Assembly: GCA_016873525.1 (NCBI GenBank)
Contig: VGXD01000023.1
Span: 1 to 14,426, forward strand
Source: Nitrospira sp.
Lineage (GTDB): Bacteria > Nitrospirota > Nitrospiria > Nitrospirales > Nitrospiraceae
Reading direction: 5' to 3'
Length of the DNA: 14,426 nucleotides
A program made the position numbers and the translations under genes. Below, piece after piece: positions 6,718-13,585 of this stretch. Every line of letters starts with the position of its first letter. Position 1 is the first letter of the stretch. The notes beneath the pieces were generated by a model. It saw only the letters and a program-made list of their open reading frames with translations. It was not told the origin of the DNA and made no database searches.

Positions 6718-6801
6718 TTACCAGATGCCGAGGCCCATCAGCACGAGGCCCATCACCATCCAGCCGATCAATCCCGTTGAGATCATGCCTTCCAGGCTCA
6801 T
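6718..6801 (-). CDS. 27-residue single-span membrane peptide (unrecognised)
   Basis: A tiny gene on the minus strand. ATG at 6801-6799 is preceded by GGAG with 6 nt spacing, a better ribosome site than several large genes here have. The 27 residues begin M-S-L-E-G-M-I-S-T-G-L-I-G-W and continue as an uninterrupted run of Met, Leu, Val, Ile, Gly and Trp, ending at a TAA. Apart from one Glu it has no charged residue, so it should be a single transmembrane helix. Small helices of this type often act as accessory subunits of respiratory or transport complexes, but I do not recognise this family. It converges on ureD and stands alone, with an AT-rich leader containing two inverted repeats. Confidence 0.6.
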   Translation of the reverse strand: MSLEGMISTGLIGWMVMGLVLMGLGIW

Positions 6802-7110
6802 AGAGCACTCCGGTTTAGAAACTGACGAGATGAATTTTCAAGCATGTTTTATGCCACTGTGAATCGATTGGCATCTCCCTAGAAATTCACTACTTTCTAG
6901 AGACAATGTCGGCTGTCAGGGGCTTGAACTAAAGGGGTAGTAGGCAACTAAATGCGCGGAACGGCTTCTCCGGACAAAATTTGCACGGTTTTCCTTATGG
7001 CCTCGGCCACGAATGCGGTGTATTCGTCTGTCTCAGGGGGGAGGGCTGCGTCTGATTCGTCAAGGACTTGACGGGCCGGCTTCCGTGAAGTGAATGGGAT
7101 GTGTGGGGAT
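6802..7110. other. Intergenic stretch: AT-rich leader plus unassigned sequence
   Basis: The part nearest the 27-residue gene (6802-6947) is AT-rich compared with its surroundings and carries two inverted repeats, so it probably holds that gene's promoter and leader; no clear -35/-10 pair was found. The part nearer DUF2809 (6948-7110) contains a minus-strand open frame of 61 codons (TTG at 7133, stop at 6948). Its second half reads like an amphipathic helix, but it lacks a ribosome site and a recognisable family, so I do not call it a gene. Confidence 0.4.
6851..6900. promoter_or_regulatory. Two adjacent inverted repeats upstream of the small gene
   Basis: ATGCCA-N12-TGGCAT (6851-6874) and CTAGAAA-N8-TTTCTAG (6879-6900) are both perfect in their arms and only 4 nt apart. 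On the minus strand they lie 50-99 nt upstream of the small membrane-peptide gene. They may be hairpins in its leader RNA or operator sites. Confidence 0.45.
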
Positions 7111-7530
7111 CTAAGGGGTATGGGAAGGTGCAATCAAGGCGTGGTAGAGGAGAACGGCTCCGGCAGACCCGATTCCATAGTAGAGGAAATCCCAGGGGTC
7201 GAAGCTATTGCCGATAAGGACCTCTCCAAGGAAGAAGGAACGGACCCATTCAAGCCAGGGATGATGGTTCAGTTGAAGGAACTCCAGCCAGCTGGTGGCG
7301 AGAAAAACGCCGGTTGCGAGCGACAGGATCGATGCGTGGGGGAAGAGGAGCTTCAGCAGGAAGACCCAGAAGAACTCATAGCACAGTGCGCCGGCATAGG
7401 CATGGGTCCAGCCGGCGCCGGGACCTTCGTAGAGTTTGGTCGCCAAGCCTAGCGGAGTGAAGACGGCGAGAATGGTCAGCAGGCGGATCGTTGGATGGCG
7501 CAAGGCGTCAGCGGCGACTAGGCGAATCAT
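7111..7530 (-). CDS. DUF2809 small membrane protein
   Basis: A 139-residue inner-membrane protein of the DUF2809 family, whose function is not known. Family features are the L-G-L-A-T-K-L-Y-E-G-P-G-A-G-W block (residues 26-40), E-F-F-W-V-F in the second helix, W-L-E-F-L-Q-L in the third, and F-L-G-E-V-L-I-G-N-S-F-D-P-W-D-F-L-Y-Y-G-I-G before the fourth. Four hydrophobic segments can be placed at about 15-30, 44-63, 65-86 and 113-134. Its ATG lies 23 nt inside the end of miaB in another frame and has no Shine-Dalgarno, so translation is probably coupled to miaB. Last gene of the leftward operon. Confidence 0.85.
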   Translation of the reverse strand: MIRLVAADALRHPTIRLLTILAVFTPLGLATKLYEGPGAGWTHAYAGALCYEFFWVFLLKLLFPHASILSLATGVFLATSWLEFLQLNHHPWLEWVRSFFLGEVLIGNSFDPWDFLYYGIGSAGAVLLYHALIAPSHTP

Positions 7531-8977
7531 GGGCGAGGGACGGGACGGCTTCGGCGCCGAACAGCGTCGTGACCGAGGCCTGATCGACCAGGATTGAGAC
7601 CATCTTGCCTGGCTGCGTCAGAGGAGTTGATTTTTCCCAGACCACCGTAATGTTGCCGTCGGATTTGCCCATCCACTGAGCCGACGATTTCTTCGAGTCT
7701 CCTTCAACGAGCACGGTGACGGTCTTGCCGATCATGGCCTGGTTTTTTCGAAGCGAGATGGACTTCGCAAGGTCTACGAGGCGGCAAACCCGGTCCGCTT
7801 TCACGGCTTCCGGCACGTCGTCCGGATATTTGCGCGCGGCGATCGTGTTTTTGCGCTCCGAGTATTTGAAGATGAAGGTTTCGTGATAGCCCACGTCCTG
7901 CAGCGTGCGGTAGCTGTCCAGGAATTCATCGTCCGTCTCGCCGGGGAATCCGCAGATGATGTCGGTGCTGAGGACGATGTCGGCATGCCGGCGGCGGATG
8001 GCGTCCACCAGCGCCAGGTACTCCTGGCGGCTGTAGGTCCGGTCCATCATCGTCAAGATCCGGTCGTTGCCTGATTGGAGAGGCAGGTGAATGTGTTTGC
8101 AGATTTTTCGGTGGCCGGCGACGGCGTCCAACAGAGCCGCCGGAAAATCCTTGGGGTGGGGGGAGGTGAACCGGACCCGTTCGATGCCGGGCAGGTCCGC
8201 CACGGCGGTGATGAGGCGGGCGAAGTCCCAATCCTGAAACTTGTAGGAGTTCACGTTCTGCCCCAGCAGCGTGATCTGCTTGTGCCCCTGGGCAATGAGG
8301 CGCTCCGCCTCTCGGAGGATGCCTTGCGCCTCCCGCGACCGTTCACGCCCGCGCGTGTAGGGGACGACGCAGAAGGAACAGAAGTTGTCGCAGCCGCGCA
8401 TGACGGCGATCCAGGCGTTGATGCCCTGGGTCCGATCCGGCATGACGTTTTGGTAGGTTTCGTACTCGGACAGATCGACGGCCATGCTTGGTTGTTCCAC
8501 GCCCTGCTCGTGCTTGTGAAGCGCCTCTCGAACCAGGCCCGGCAGGCGGCGATAGGCGTCCGGTCCGGCCAGCAGGTCCACGACCGACTCATGGTCGAGT
8601 AATTCTTCCTTGAGGTTCTGGGCCATGCAGCCCAACACGCCGACTACGAGGCTCCGCTGCCGCTTGATCGTCTTGAGGGTCGCCAGGTGGCCGTAGACCC
8701 GGTTGTGGGCATTTTCACGGATGGCGCAGGTGTTCATCAGGATCACGTCAGCTCGTTCGCGGTCCTCGGTGAAGGCAAAGCCATCCGCCTTGAGCAGCGC
8801 GCGGACCAACTCGGAATCGTACTCGTTCATCTGACAGCCGAAGGTTTCGAGATGCACCAGGTGCCCGGCGTGAGGCAAGGGGGGCGGGGTGGATGAACGC
8901 CTGTCCGGCGGACTGCCGTCGAGCCCGGCCTGGACCAGGGGCGGCGATGGCGGCAACATGTGCAATTCTTTTTTCAT
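7508..8977 (-). CDS. miaB: tRNA i6A37 methylthiotransferase MiaB
   Basis: Radical-SAM enzyme that converts i6A37 to ms2i6A37 in tRNAs reading UNN codons. The N-terminal UPF0004 domain has F-G-C-Q-M-N-E-Y-D-S (C48), M-N-T-C-A-I-R-E (C84) and G-C-M-A-Q (C117), which bind the auxiliary 4Fe-4S cluster. The radical-SAM motif C-x3-C-x2-C is C196, C200, C203 in R-G-C-D-N-F-C-S-F-C-V-V-P-Y. A TRAM domain for RNA binding closes the protein. The Q-M-N-E-Y-D-S signature separates MiaB from MtaB and RimO. The 489 residues include about 38 N-terminal residues, rich in proline, before the domain; a later GTG just before the domain is possible as start. It lies 45 nt downstream of mtaB and overlaps the DUF2809 gene, so the three form one operon. 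Confidence 0.96.
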   Translation of the reverse strand: MKKELHMLPPSPPLVQAGLDGSPPDRRSSTPPPLPHAGHLVHLETFGCQMNEYDSELVRALLKADGFAFTEDRERADVILMNTCAIRENAHNRVYGHLATLKTIKRQRSLVVGVLGCMAQNLKEELLDHESVVDLLAGPDAYRRLPGLVREALHKHEQGVEQPSMAVDLSEYETYQNVMPDRTQGINAWIAVMRGCDNFCSFCVVPYTRGRERSREAQGILREAERLIAQGHKQITLLGQNVNSYKFQDWDFARLITAVADLPGIERVRFTSPHPKDFPAALLDAVAGHRKICKHIHLPLQSGNDRILTMMDRTYSRQEYLALVDAIRRRHADIVLSTDIICGFPGETDDEFLDSYRTLQDVGYHETFIFKYSERKNTIAARKYPDDVPEAVKADRVCRLVDLAKSISLRKNQAMIGKTVTVLVEGDSKKSSAQWMGKSDGNITVVWEKSTPLTQPGKMVSILVDQASVTTLFGAEAVPSLAHDSPSRR

Positions 8978-9022
8978 GGATTCGATTTCCAGAATCGCCG
9001 GGGACTCAGCGCGCAGGCCCCA

Positions 9023-10330
9023 TCACTGGAGTAGCCCCACCGCCAGCCCGTCCATCACGCCGGTGATCTCAACCGGCATAAATTGATTCGTCAGGTCCCG
9101 CTCGCTCCGCGTTCCCACGCGGATGTAGTTGTGGGTCAGGCCGTTCCAGAGGCCCTCGTCGTTTGGGGTCTCGAAGAGCACCCGGACCGTCCGGCCCACG
9201 TAGGCCTGGTCAAAGGCCAGCCGTTTGGCGCGAGCCAGTTCCGCGAGGGCTTTGCTGCGCGTCCTGATGATTGCCGGATCGACTTGCCCAGGCAAGCCTG
9301 CCGCGGCCGTGCCGGGCCTGGGAGAAAAGCTGAAGACGTGGATGTAGGCCAAGGGAAGGTCGGAGAGCAGGGCCAGGGTATTGGAAAATTCCCTCTCGCC
9401 CTCTCCCGGAAACCCCACCATCACGTCCGTGCCGAGTCCTATGTCCGGCATCAAGCCCCGGGCTTTTTCGACAAAGGCGGCGTAGTCCCTGACGCGGTAC
9501 CGCCGGTTCATGGCCTGCAAGATTCCATCGTCGCCGCTTTGAAGCGGAAGGTGCAGGTGCCGGCAGAGTTTGGGGGAAGTCGCCATGTGTTCCAGGAGGT
9601 CGTCCGAAACGGTGGTCGGCTCGATCGAAGAAATGCGAAGACGGTCCAGCGAAGGAATCTGTTCCAAGCGCCGGATCAGATCGAGCAGGGTCCGGCCGTC
9701 CTGGGCATAGCGTCCCAGGTTGACGCCGGTGAGCACCAGTTCCCGGTGTCCCCGATCCGTGAGCGCGGTCGCTTCCCTGAGCGTGTCGTCCATCTGTCGG
9801 CTGCGCTCGTGTCCCCGCGCAAAGGGGATGAGACAAAAGGAACACATGAAGTTGCAGCCGTCCTGGATTTTCAGGTTCGCCCGTTTGGAGTCGTAGTCGC
9901 CGGCTCCGGACAGGACGAAGTCGTCGCGATCGATGGTTCTGCTGTGCATGAGGTGCGGGGCCGGCCGCTTGCGCAGGGCCTGCGGCGGGGGGAGCAAATT
10001 CGGCAGGCTCATCTTGAACTGGGTGCCCACGATCAGGTCGATGCCGGGCATCAGGCTCAGGGCCTCGGCCCCGGTCTGCGCGTAGCAACCGGTCACGGCT
10101 ACGAAGGCATGGGGGGATTGTTGCAGCGTCCGCCTGACGACGTACCGGCAGTCCGACTCCGCATGGTCCGTGACGGAACAGGTATTGAGCACCAGCAGAT
10201 CGGTCCGGTGCCCCGGCTCCACAAGGTCGTACCCGTCCTGCCTCAGCCGGTCCGCCAGCAGGGCTGTCTCGGCCTGGTTGAGGCGGCATCCGATGGTCTG
10301 GAGCGAAGCTCTGGGTCGTGCCGATTCCAT
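9023..10330 (-). CDS. mtaB: tRNA t6A37 methylthiotransferase MtaB
   Basis: Radical-SAM enzyme that methylthiolates t6A37 in tRNAs reading ANN codons. It has 435 residues from the ATG at 10330. Q-T-I-G-C-R-L-N-Q-A-E (C15), N-T-C-S-V-T (C51) and T-G-C-Y-A-Q (C82) bind the auxiliary cluster; K-I-Q-D-G-C-N-F-M-C-S-F-C supplies the radical-SAM cysteines C159, C163 and C166. The N-Q-A-E and K-I-Q-D-G-C forms mark MtaB rather than MiaB or RimO. The frame is open 49 codons further upstream, but that part is low-complexity and overlaps the promoter; the family starts just before the first motif. No Shine-Dalgarno precedes the ATG, which fits the nearly leaderless mRNA predicted from a TATAAT 9 nt upstream. 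First gene of the mtaB-miaB-DUF2809 operon. Confidence 0.93.
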   Translation of the reverse strand: MESARPRASLQTIGCRLNQAETALLADRLRQDGYDLVEPGHRTDLLVLNTCSVTDHAESDCRYVVRRTLQQSPHAFVAVTGCYAQTGAEALSLMPGIDLIVGTQFKMSLPNLLPPPQALRKRPAPHLMHSRTIDRDDFVLSGAGDYDSKRANLKIQDGCNFMCSFCLIPFARGHERSRQMDDTLREATALTDRGHRELVLTGVNLGRYAQDGRTLLDLIRRLEQIPSLDRLRISSIEPTTVSDDLLEHMATSPKLCRHLHLPLQSGDDGILQAMNRRYRVRDYAAFVEKARGLMPDIGLGTDVMVGFPGEGEREFSNTLALLSDLPLAYIHVFSFSPRPGTAAAGLPGQVDPAIIRTRSKALAELARAKRLAFDQAYVGRTVRVLFETPNDEGLWNGLTHNYIRVGTRSERDLTNQFMPVEITGVMDGLAVGLLQ

Positions 10331-10339
10331 GGGTGCGGT

Positions 10340-10369
10340 ATTATAGGTGGCCCAATCGGGGAACGGCAA
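10340..10369 (-). promoter_or_regulatory. mtaB promoter giving a nearly leaderless mRNA
   Basis: On the minus strand a perfect TATAAT (10345-10340) has TTGCCG (10369-10364) 18 nt upstream. Only 9 nt separate the -10 box from the mtaB ATG, so transcription should begin about 3 nt before the start codon. Confidence 0.7.
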
Positions 10370-10381
10370 GGGGTTTGGGCC
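10349..10381. promoter_or_regulatory. Dyad over the mtaB -35 region
   Basis: GGCCCAA (10349-10355) and TTGGGCC (10375-10381) form a perfect 7-bp inverted repeat with a 19-nt gap, centred on the mtaB -35 box. Its placement suits a repressor operator. No regulator gene is in the window. Confidence 0.4.
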
Positions 10382-10402
10382 GGAGGGTCGGGTCGGGCTC
10401 GC

Positions 10403-10432
10403 TTGACAGGAAAAAATGGCGCTTGCTATAGT
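10403..10432 (+). promoter_or_regulatory. Strong sigma70 promoter for the IPT/YCF48 pair
   Basis: A perfect TTGACA (10403-10408), an 18-nt spacer ending in the extended TGC, and TATAGT (10427-10432) form the best promoter in the window. It points away from mtaB and predicts a leader of about 130 nt before the start at 10570. Confidence 0.8.
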
Positions 10433-10569
10433 CCAGGCACTCCCGCGCTCCATGGCATGCCTCGGTTCGACCTTCATGGCTTGTTTTGCGCGAATGCCGA
10501 GAGGTCGGGCTGGTCATCGCGCTCGGATGTAAGTCCACCTCACGTTCGTGATTCCAGGAGATGTAACCA

Positions 10570-12225
10570 ATGCGGCTGGTTGTCTTGTTTTGTGTGGGGT
10601 TGTCGGTAGCCGGCTGGACAGTTCCTCGGAGCGCCGATGCGGCGCTCGCCCCGGACTCCGCGCCGCCGGGGGCGACGGTGACCATCACGGGCAAGGGGTT
10701 TGGCCAGTTCAAATCGACGCAGGAGAATCGCGTCCTCTTCAATCAAGTCCCGGCCTTGGTCCAGCGCTGGGAGCCCGAGCTGGTGTCGGTCAAGGTCCCG
10801 TTCAGGGCTGTCAGCGGACCGGTGGAGATTACGAAAGGCAAAAAGAAGATTCAGGTGGGCACCTTTACGGTGCTGAAGCCGACCATCCAGGGGGTGACGC
10901 CGGCTGAGGTCGAACCCGGCGCCGTGGTGCAGATCGCCGGAGCCTATTTCGGCAATACGGCCGGGTCCAAAGATCCGAATACGATGTTCGGCGTCAACGA
11001 TGTCTTGGTCAGCGGGGTGCCGGCTCGGGTGCGGAAATGGCGGGACGACAAGATCGATGTCGAGATTCCAGCCAATGCCGGGTCCGGTGACGTGGTGGTT
11101 CGCCTGGCTTCTTCCGACCCCTTGCCGGATGGGTCCTGCTGCGCGCCGGTCGAATATACGGTGAGCAATGCGACCCGGCTCAACATCCTGCCCTCGATCA
11201 AAGTCGATCCCCTCCACGGGCCGGCCGGCACCAAAGTGGTGCTGTTCGGCAAGGGGTTCGGAGCCAACAAAAAGCCCGATGATGCCGTCCTGATCGCCGG
11301 CCGTCCGGCGACGGTGGCGCAGTGGACGGATGGGACCATTGTCGTCCATGTGCCGTTGAATGCCGTCAGCGGTCCCTTGGTGCTCAAGTTGGGGCAAGTG
11401 GAGCGGACCATGGGGCAGTTTACGGTGGAAGTGCCGAAGGCGACCGGCCTGTCTCCCGCGAGCGCTCCCATCGGCAGTCTGTTGCGCATTACCGGAGAAC
11501 ACTTCGGCTTCTATTCCGAGAGCGGCGCCACTCCCTATGCCTTCGCCGACTTCAATAAAGGCGAGAACGGCGTGGAGATCGGCGGGGTGCCGGCCATTAT
11601 CTATCGTTGGCACGACGACAAAATCGACGTCTGGGTTCCCTACAGCGCGAAAAGCGGCCCGGTGGTGGTGCGGCGCGGCGCCGTCGTGCCGAAGGCCGAC
11701 GGTTCCTGCTGCCTGGAGCGAGGGCTCGTCTCGACGGAAGCGGGCACGTTCACCCTGGTCGCTCCGAAGGTGGAGGCCGTGTCGCCGGTCACGGCCGGGC
11801 TGGACGAGATCGTCACGATCACAGGCTCAGGCTTCGGCAGCTTCATCAAGACGACCGAGGCGACCCAGCCCGGCTTGAACGAAGGGGGCCATGACTTCAT
11901 GCCGATCAAGATGGGGGAGGATGTGGCCCGCAGCGAAGTCCTCTTCAGCGGCGTCGCCGGCATGGTGCTGTCCTGGACCGATACGGAAATTAAGGTGCGG
12001 GTGCCTCGGCGCAACGTCTTCGGCTTTGGAAAGCGCGAGACCTTCATGACCGATGCCAGCACCGGCCCTCTCTTGGTGCGGCGCGGTTCCTGGGATTTGA
12101 TGCCGGACGGCCTCTGCTGCACGGCCAAGCGCTGGGTCACGGTGGAGGCCGGGCAGTTCACCATCCAGAGCAAGGGACTTCCTGATCCGGGTTATTTCGG
12201 GAACCCTGACCCGAACCGGGACTAA
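10570..12225 (+). CDS. Exported protein with five IPT/TIG repeats and D-G-x-C-C elements
   Basis: A 551-residue exported protein. The signal peptide spans about residues 1-24 (hydrophobic L-V-V-L-F-C-V-G-L, A-D-A cleavage site). Five immunoglobulin-like IPT/TIG repeats follow, starting near residues 26, 104, 209, 290 and 399. Each opens with a P-x-G motif or a variant, then a T-I-T-G-x-x-F-G strand, and carries a V-x-x-W-x-D-x-x-I-x-V-x-V-P pattern or a variant further on. Repeats 2, 4 and 5 have an extra loop with D-G-[SL]-C-C: C190-C191, C380-C381 and C516-C517. These six are the only cysteines in the mature protein. AGGAG at 10556-10560 with 9 nt spacing supports the ATG. The stop is 3 nt before the YCF48-like gene. 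IPT domains commonly bind proteins or sugars at the cell surface; the partner here is unknown. Confidence 0.85.
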   Translation: MRLVVLFCVGLSVAGWTVPRSADAALAPDSAPPGATVTITGKGFGQFKSTQENRVLFNQVPALVQRWEPELVSVKVPFRAVSGPVEITKGKKKIQVGTFTVLKPTIQGVTPAEVEPGAVVQIAGAYFGNTAGSKDPNTMFGVNDVLVSGVPARVRKWRDDKIDVEIPANAGSGDVVVRLASSDPLPDGSCCAPVEYTVSNATRLNILPSIKVDPLHGPAGTKVVLFGKGFGANKKPDDAVLIAGRPATVAQWTDGTIVVHVPLNAVSGPLVLKLGQVERTMGQFTVEVPKATGLSPASAPIGSLLRITGEHFGFYSESGATPYAFADFNKGENGVEIGGVPAIIYRWHDDKIDVWVPYSAKSGPVVVRRGAVVPKADGSCCLERGLVSTEAGTFTLVAPKVEAVSPVTAGLDEIVTITGSGFGSFIKTTEATQPGLNEGGHDFMPIKMGEDVARSEVLFSGVAGMVLSWTDTEIKVRVPRRNVFGFGKRETFMTDASTGPLLVRRGSWDLMPDGLCCTAKRWVTVEAGQFTIQSKGLPDPGYFGNPDPNRD

Positions 12226-12228
12226 ACG

Positions 12229-13200
12229 ATGCCGCTTCGATTTGTGCCATACCTCACGGTCGCCCTGACAGTGCTGTGCTCCGCTGTCCCCAACGGTCCG
12301 TTGTGGGCGGCCGAGGCCAAAGCGGTCTCGCAGGTTCAAAAGAGCGGAACCGAGACCACCCTCATGGGCGTCTATTTTCGTGACGTGAAGGCCGGATGGG
12401 CAGTCGGGGGCGGGGGAGCCATCCTGAGAACCGTTGACGGGGGCAAACGGTGGAAGTCTGTGTCGAGCGGCACCGGGGCCTTGCTGACCGGGGTCTTCTT
12501 TGCCGACGGACTGCACGGCTGGGTGGTCGGTTCGAACGGCACGATCCTCCATTCCAAAGACGGAGGGGAAAAATGGGCGCCGCAGAACAGCGGGGTGCAA
12601 TCGGCGCTCTACGGCCTGTGCTTCATGACGCCTTCTTCAGGCTGGGCGGTCGGGGCCGGCGGCACGATCCTGCACACAGAGGACGGAGGGTTGCACTGGA
12701 AGGACCAGACGAGCGGAACCAATGCCGTGCTCTACTCGGTCCATTTTGTGGATCGGCAGAACGGACGGGTTTCAGGAGCTTTGGGAACGGTGCTGGTCAC
12801 CGATGACGGAGGCGTCACCTGGGTTGCCCAGGAGACCCCAAGTTCGGCGACTCTCTTCGATGTGTTCTTTTCCGATCCCCTGAACGGCTGGGTGGTCGGC
12901 AACGAAGGGGCGATGTTTCACACCATCAACGGCGGCAAGCAGTGGGTTGACCGGACCCTGGTCTGCATCAAGACCTGCTCCAGGCCGACGGACCTGCTCA
13001 GAATCCGCTTCACCGATGCCAAAGTCGGATGGGTTGTGGGGGAGCGGGGGGGCATCTTTCGCACGACCGACGGGGGCTTTACCTGGGTCGAACAGGAGCA
13101 CGGCACCAAAGCCGCTCTCTATGGCCTGACCTTTCCTGAGCCTGATCGCGGATGGGCCAGCGGAGAACGGGGCACGATCCTCCAGATCACAACGAAATAA
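12229..13200 (+). CDS. Exported YCF48-like seven-bladed beta-propeller
   Basis: A 323-residue exported protein related to YCF48/Hcf136, the photosystem II assembly factor family, which also occurs widely in non-photosynthetic bacteria. A signal peptide covers about residues 1-28 (L-T-V-A-L-T-V-L-C-S-A-V core, A-A-E-A end). Seven blade repeats follow, most with the pattern G-W-x-V-G-x-x-G-x-I-L-x-T-x-D-G-G-x-x-W; the last ends G-T-I-L-Q-I-T-T-K, and blade 4 is degenerate (G-R-V-S-G). An insertion with C-I-K-T-C sits before blade 6. It starts 3 nt after the IPT gene, so the two are co-transcribed and probably work together in the periplasm or at the surface, for instance as an assembly or adhesion pair. 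A photosystem role is excluded by the context. Confidence 0.88.
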   Translation: MPLRFVPYLTVALTVLCSAVPNGPLWAAEAKAVSQVQKSGTETTLMGVYFRDVKAGWAVGGGGAILRTVDGGKRWKSVSSGTGALLTGVFFADGLHGWVVGSNGTILHSKDGGEKWAPQNSGVQSALYGLCFMTPSSGWAVGAGGTILHTEDGGLHWKDQTSGTNAVLYSVHFVDRQNGRVSGALGTVLVTDDGGVTWVAQETPSSATLFDVFFSDPLNGWVVGNEGAMFHTINGGKQWVDRTLVCIKTCSRPTDLLRIRFTDAKVGWVVGERGGIFRTTDGGFTWVEQEHGTKAALYGLTFPEPDRGWASGERGTILQITTK

Positions 13201-13234
13201 CAAGAGCTGATAGCCGATGGCAGATGGCGAAGAG

Positions 13235-13251
13235 TGGCTTGCTGGAAGCCA
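13235..13251. terminator. Small hairpin after the YCF48 gene
   Basis: TGGCTT (13235-13240) and AAGCCA (13246-13251) form a perfect 6-bp stem with a 5-nt loop, 35 nt past the stop. No T-run follows, so termination is only possible. Confidence 0.25.
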
Positions 13252-13253
13252 TG

Positions 13254-13320
13254 AGCTAACGGTTGAGTTTAGCGGCGCGGCCTGCCTTTTACCGTTTTTT
13301 CCTGGAGCGGCGGGTTAGGC
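13254..13320 (-). repeat. attC-like recombination site B (degenerate)
   Basis: Read on the minus strand, GCCTAAC (R'' core, 13320-13314) and GTTAGCT (R' core, 13260-13254) are 67 bp apart end to end. The right half, CCGCTAAACTCAACCGTTAG, closely follows the GCTTAACTCA-(A/G)GCGTTAG layout of known attC sites. The left half pairs poorly with it, so this may be a degraded or hybrid site. It ends the DUF4160/DUF2442 unit and adjoins non-cassette DNA. Confidence 0.5.
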
Positions 13321-13585
13321 GTTGTGCGGAAACGGCCGGAGCAGGCGCTCCTCGCAGAAGCCCTTCGGTGCTGAGGTCCTCATCAAGGTCTGGCCAGTGA
13401 ATGCCGTATCCCGCGGCGCATGGTTTCCAGTTGGCGCGTTGCTTCGCCGTTCCGGCGAGCAGCCGTGGGTACCACAGCAACGGCACGGAGATCGTCCGAC
13501 CGTCCATCAGATCGACCGTCAGCGTGTCATCCGAAATACGCACATCCCGGACTCTTTCGTCAGCGCTGAGCGCTAAGATGCCCAT
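13289..13585 (-). CDS. DUF2442 protein, putative antitoxin-like partner
   Basis: A 98-residue protein of the DUF2442 family. Characteristic blocks are L-T-V-D-L-M-D-G-R-T-I-S-V-P-L-L-W-Y-P-R-L near residues 22-42, the Q-R-A-N-W region, and G-Y-G-I-H-W-P-D-L-D-E-D-L-S-T-E-G-L-L-R-G near 59-79. The tail after residue 85 is rich in Arg and Lys, partly because the last codons run through the attC site. GGAGG with 6 nt spacing supports the ATG. The gene overlaps the end of the DUF4160 gene by 26 nt. DUF4160/DUF2442 pairs are widely annotated as toxin-antitoxin-like, but which part is toxic, if either, is not settled. Confidence 0.87.
   Translation of the reverse strand: MGILALSADERVRDVRISDDTLTVDLMDGRTISVPLLWYPRLLAGTAKQRANWKPCAAGYGIHWPDLDEDLSTEGLLRGAPAPAVSAQRLTRRSRKKR

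Noticed and set aside
6948..7133. 61-codon minus-strand frame after DUF2809
   Set aside because: TTG start, no ribosome site, no recognised family. Its later half looks protein-like, so it was noted under the intergenic entry but not called.
10452..10532. 26-codon leader frame in the IPT gene's 5' UTR
   Set aside because: No Shine-Dalgarno and no attenuator-like structure or biased codons.
10561..10566. ATG-TAA minimal frame before the IPT gene
   Set aside because: The ATG touches the AGGAG, so it cannot use it; the true start is 9 nt away.
9083..10609. 508-codon plus-strand frame opposite mtaB
   Set aside because: MtaB on the other strand has all expected motifs; this frame is a mirror product of codon bias and also runs across the divergent promoters.
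12229..13200. Photosystem II assembly role for the YCF48 protein
   Set aside because: No photosynthesis genes nearby; the fold family is widespread outside phototrophs.
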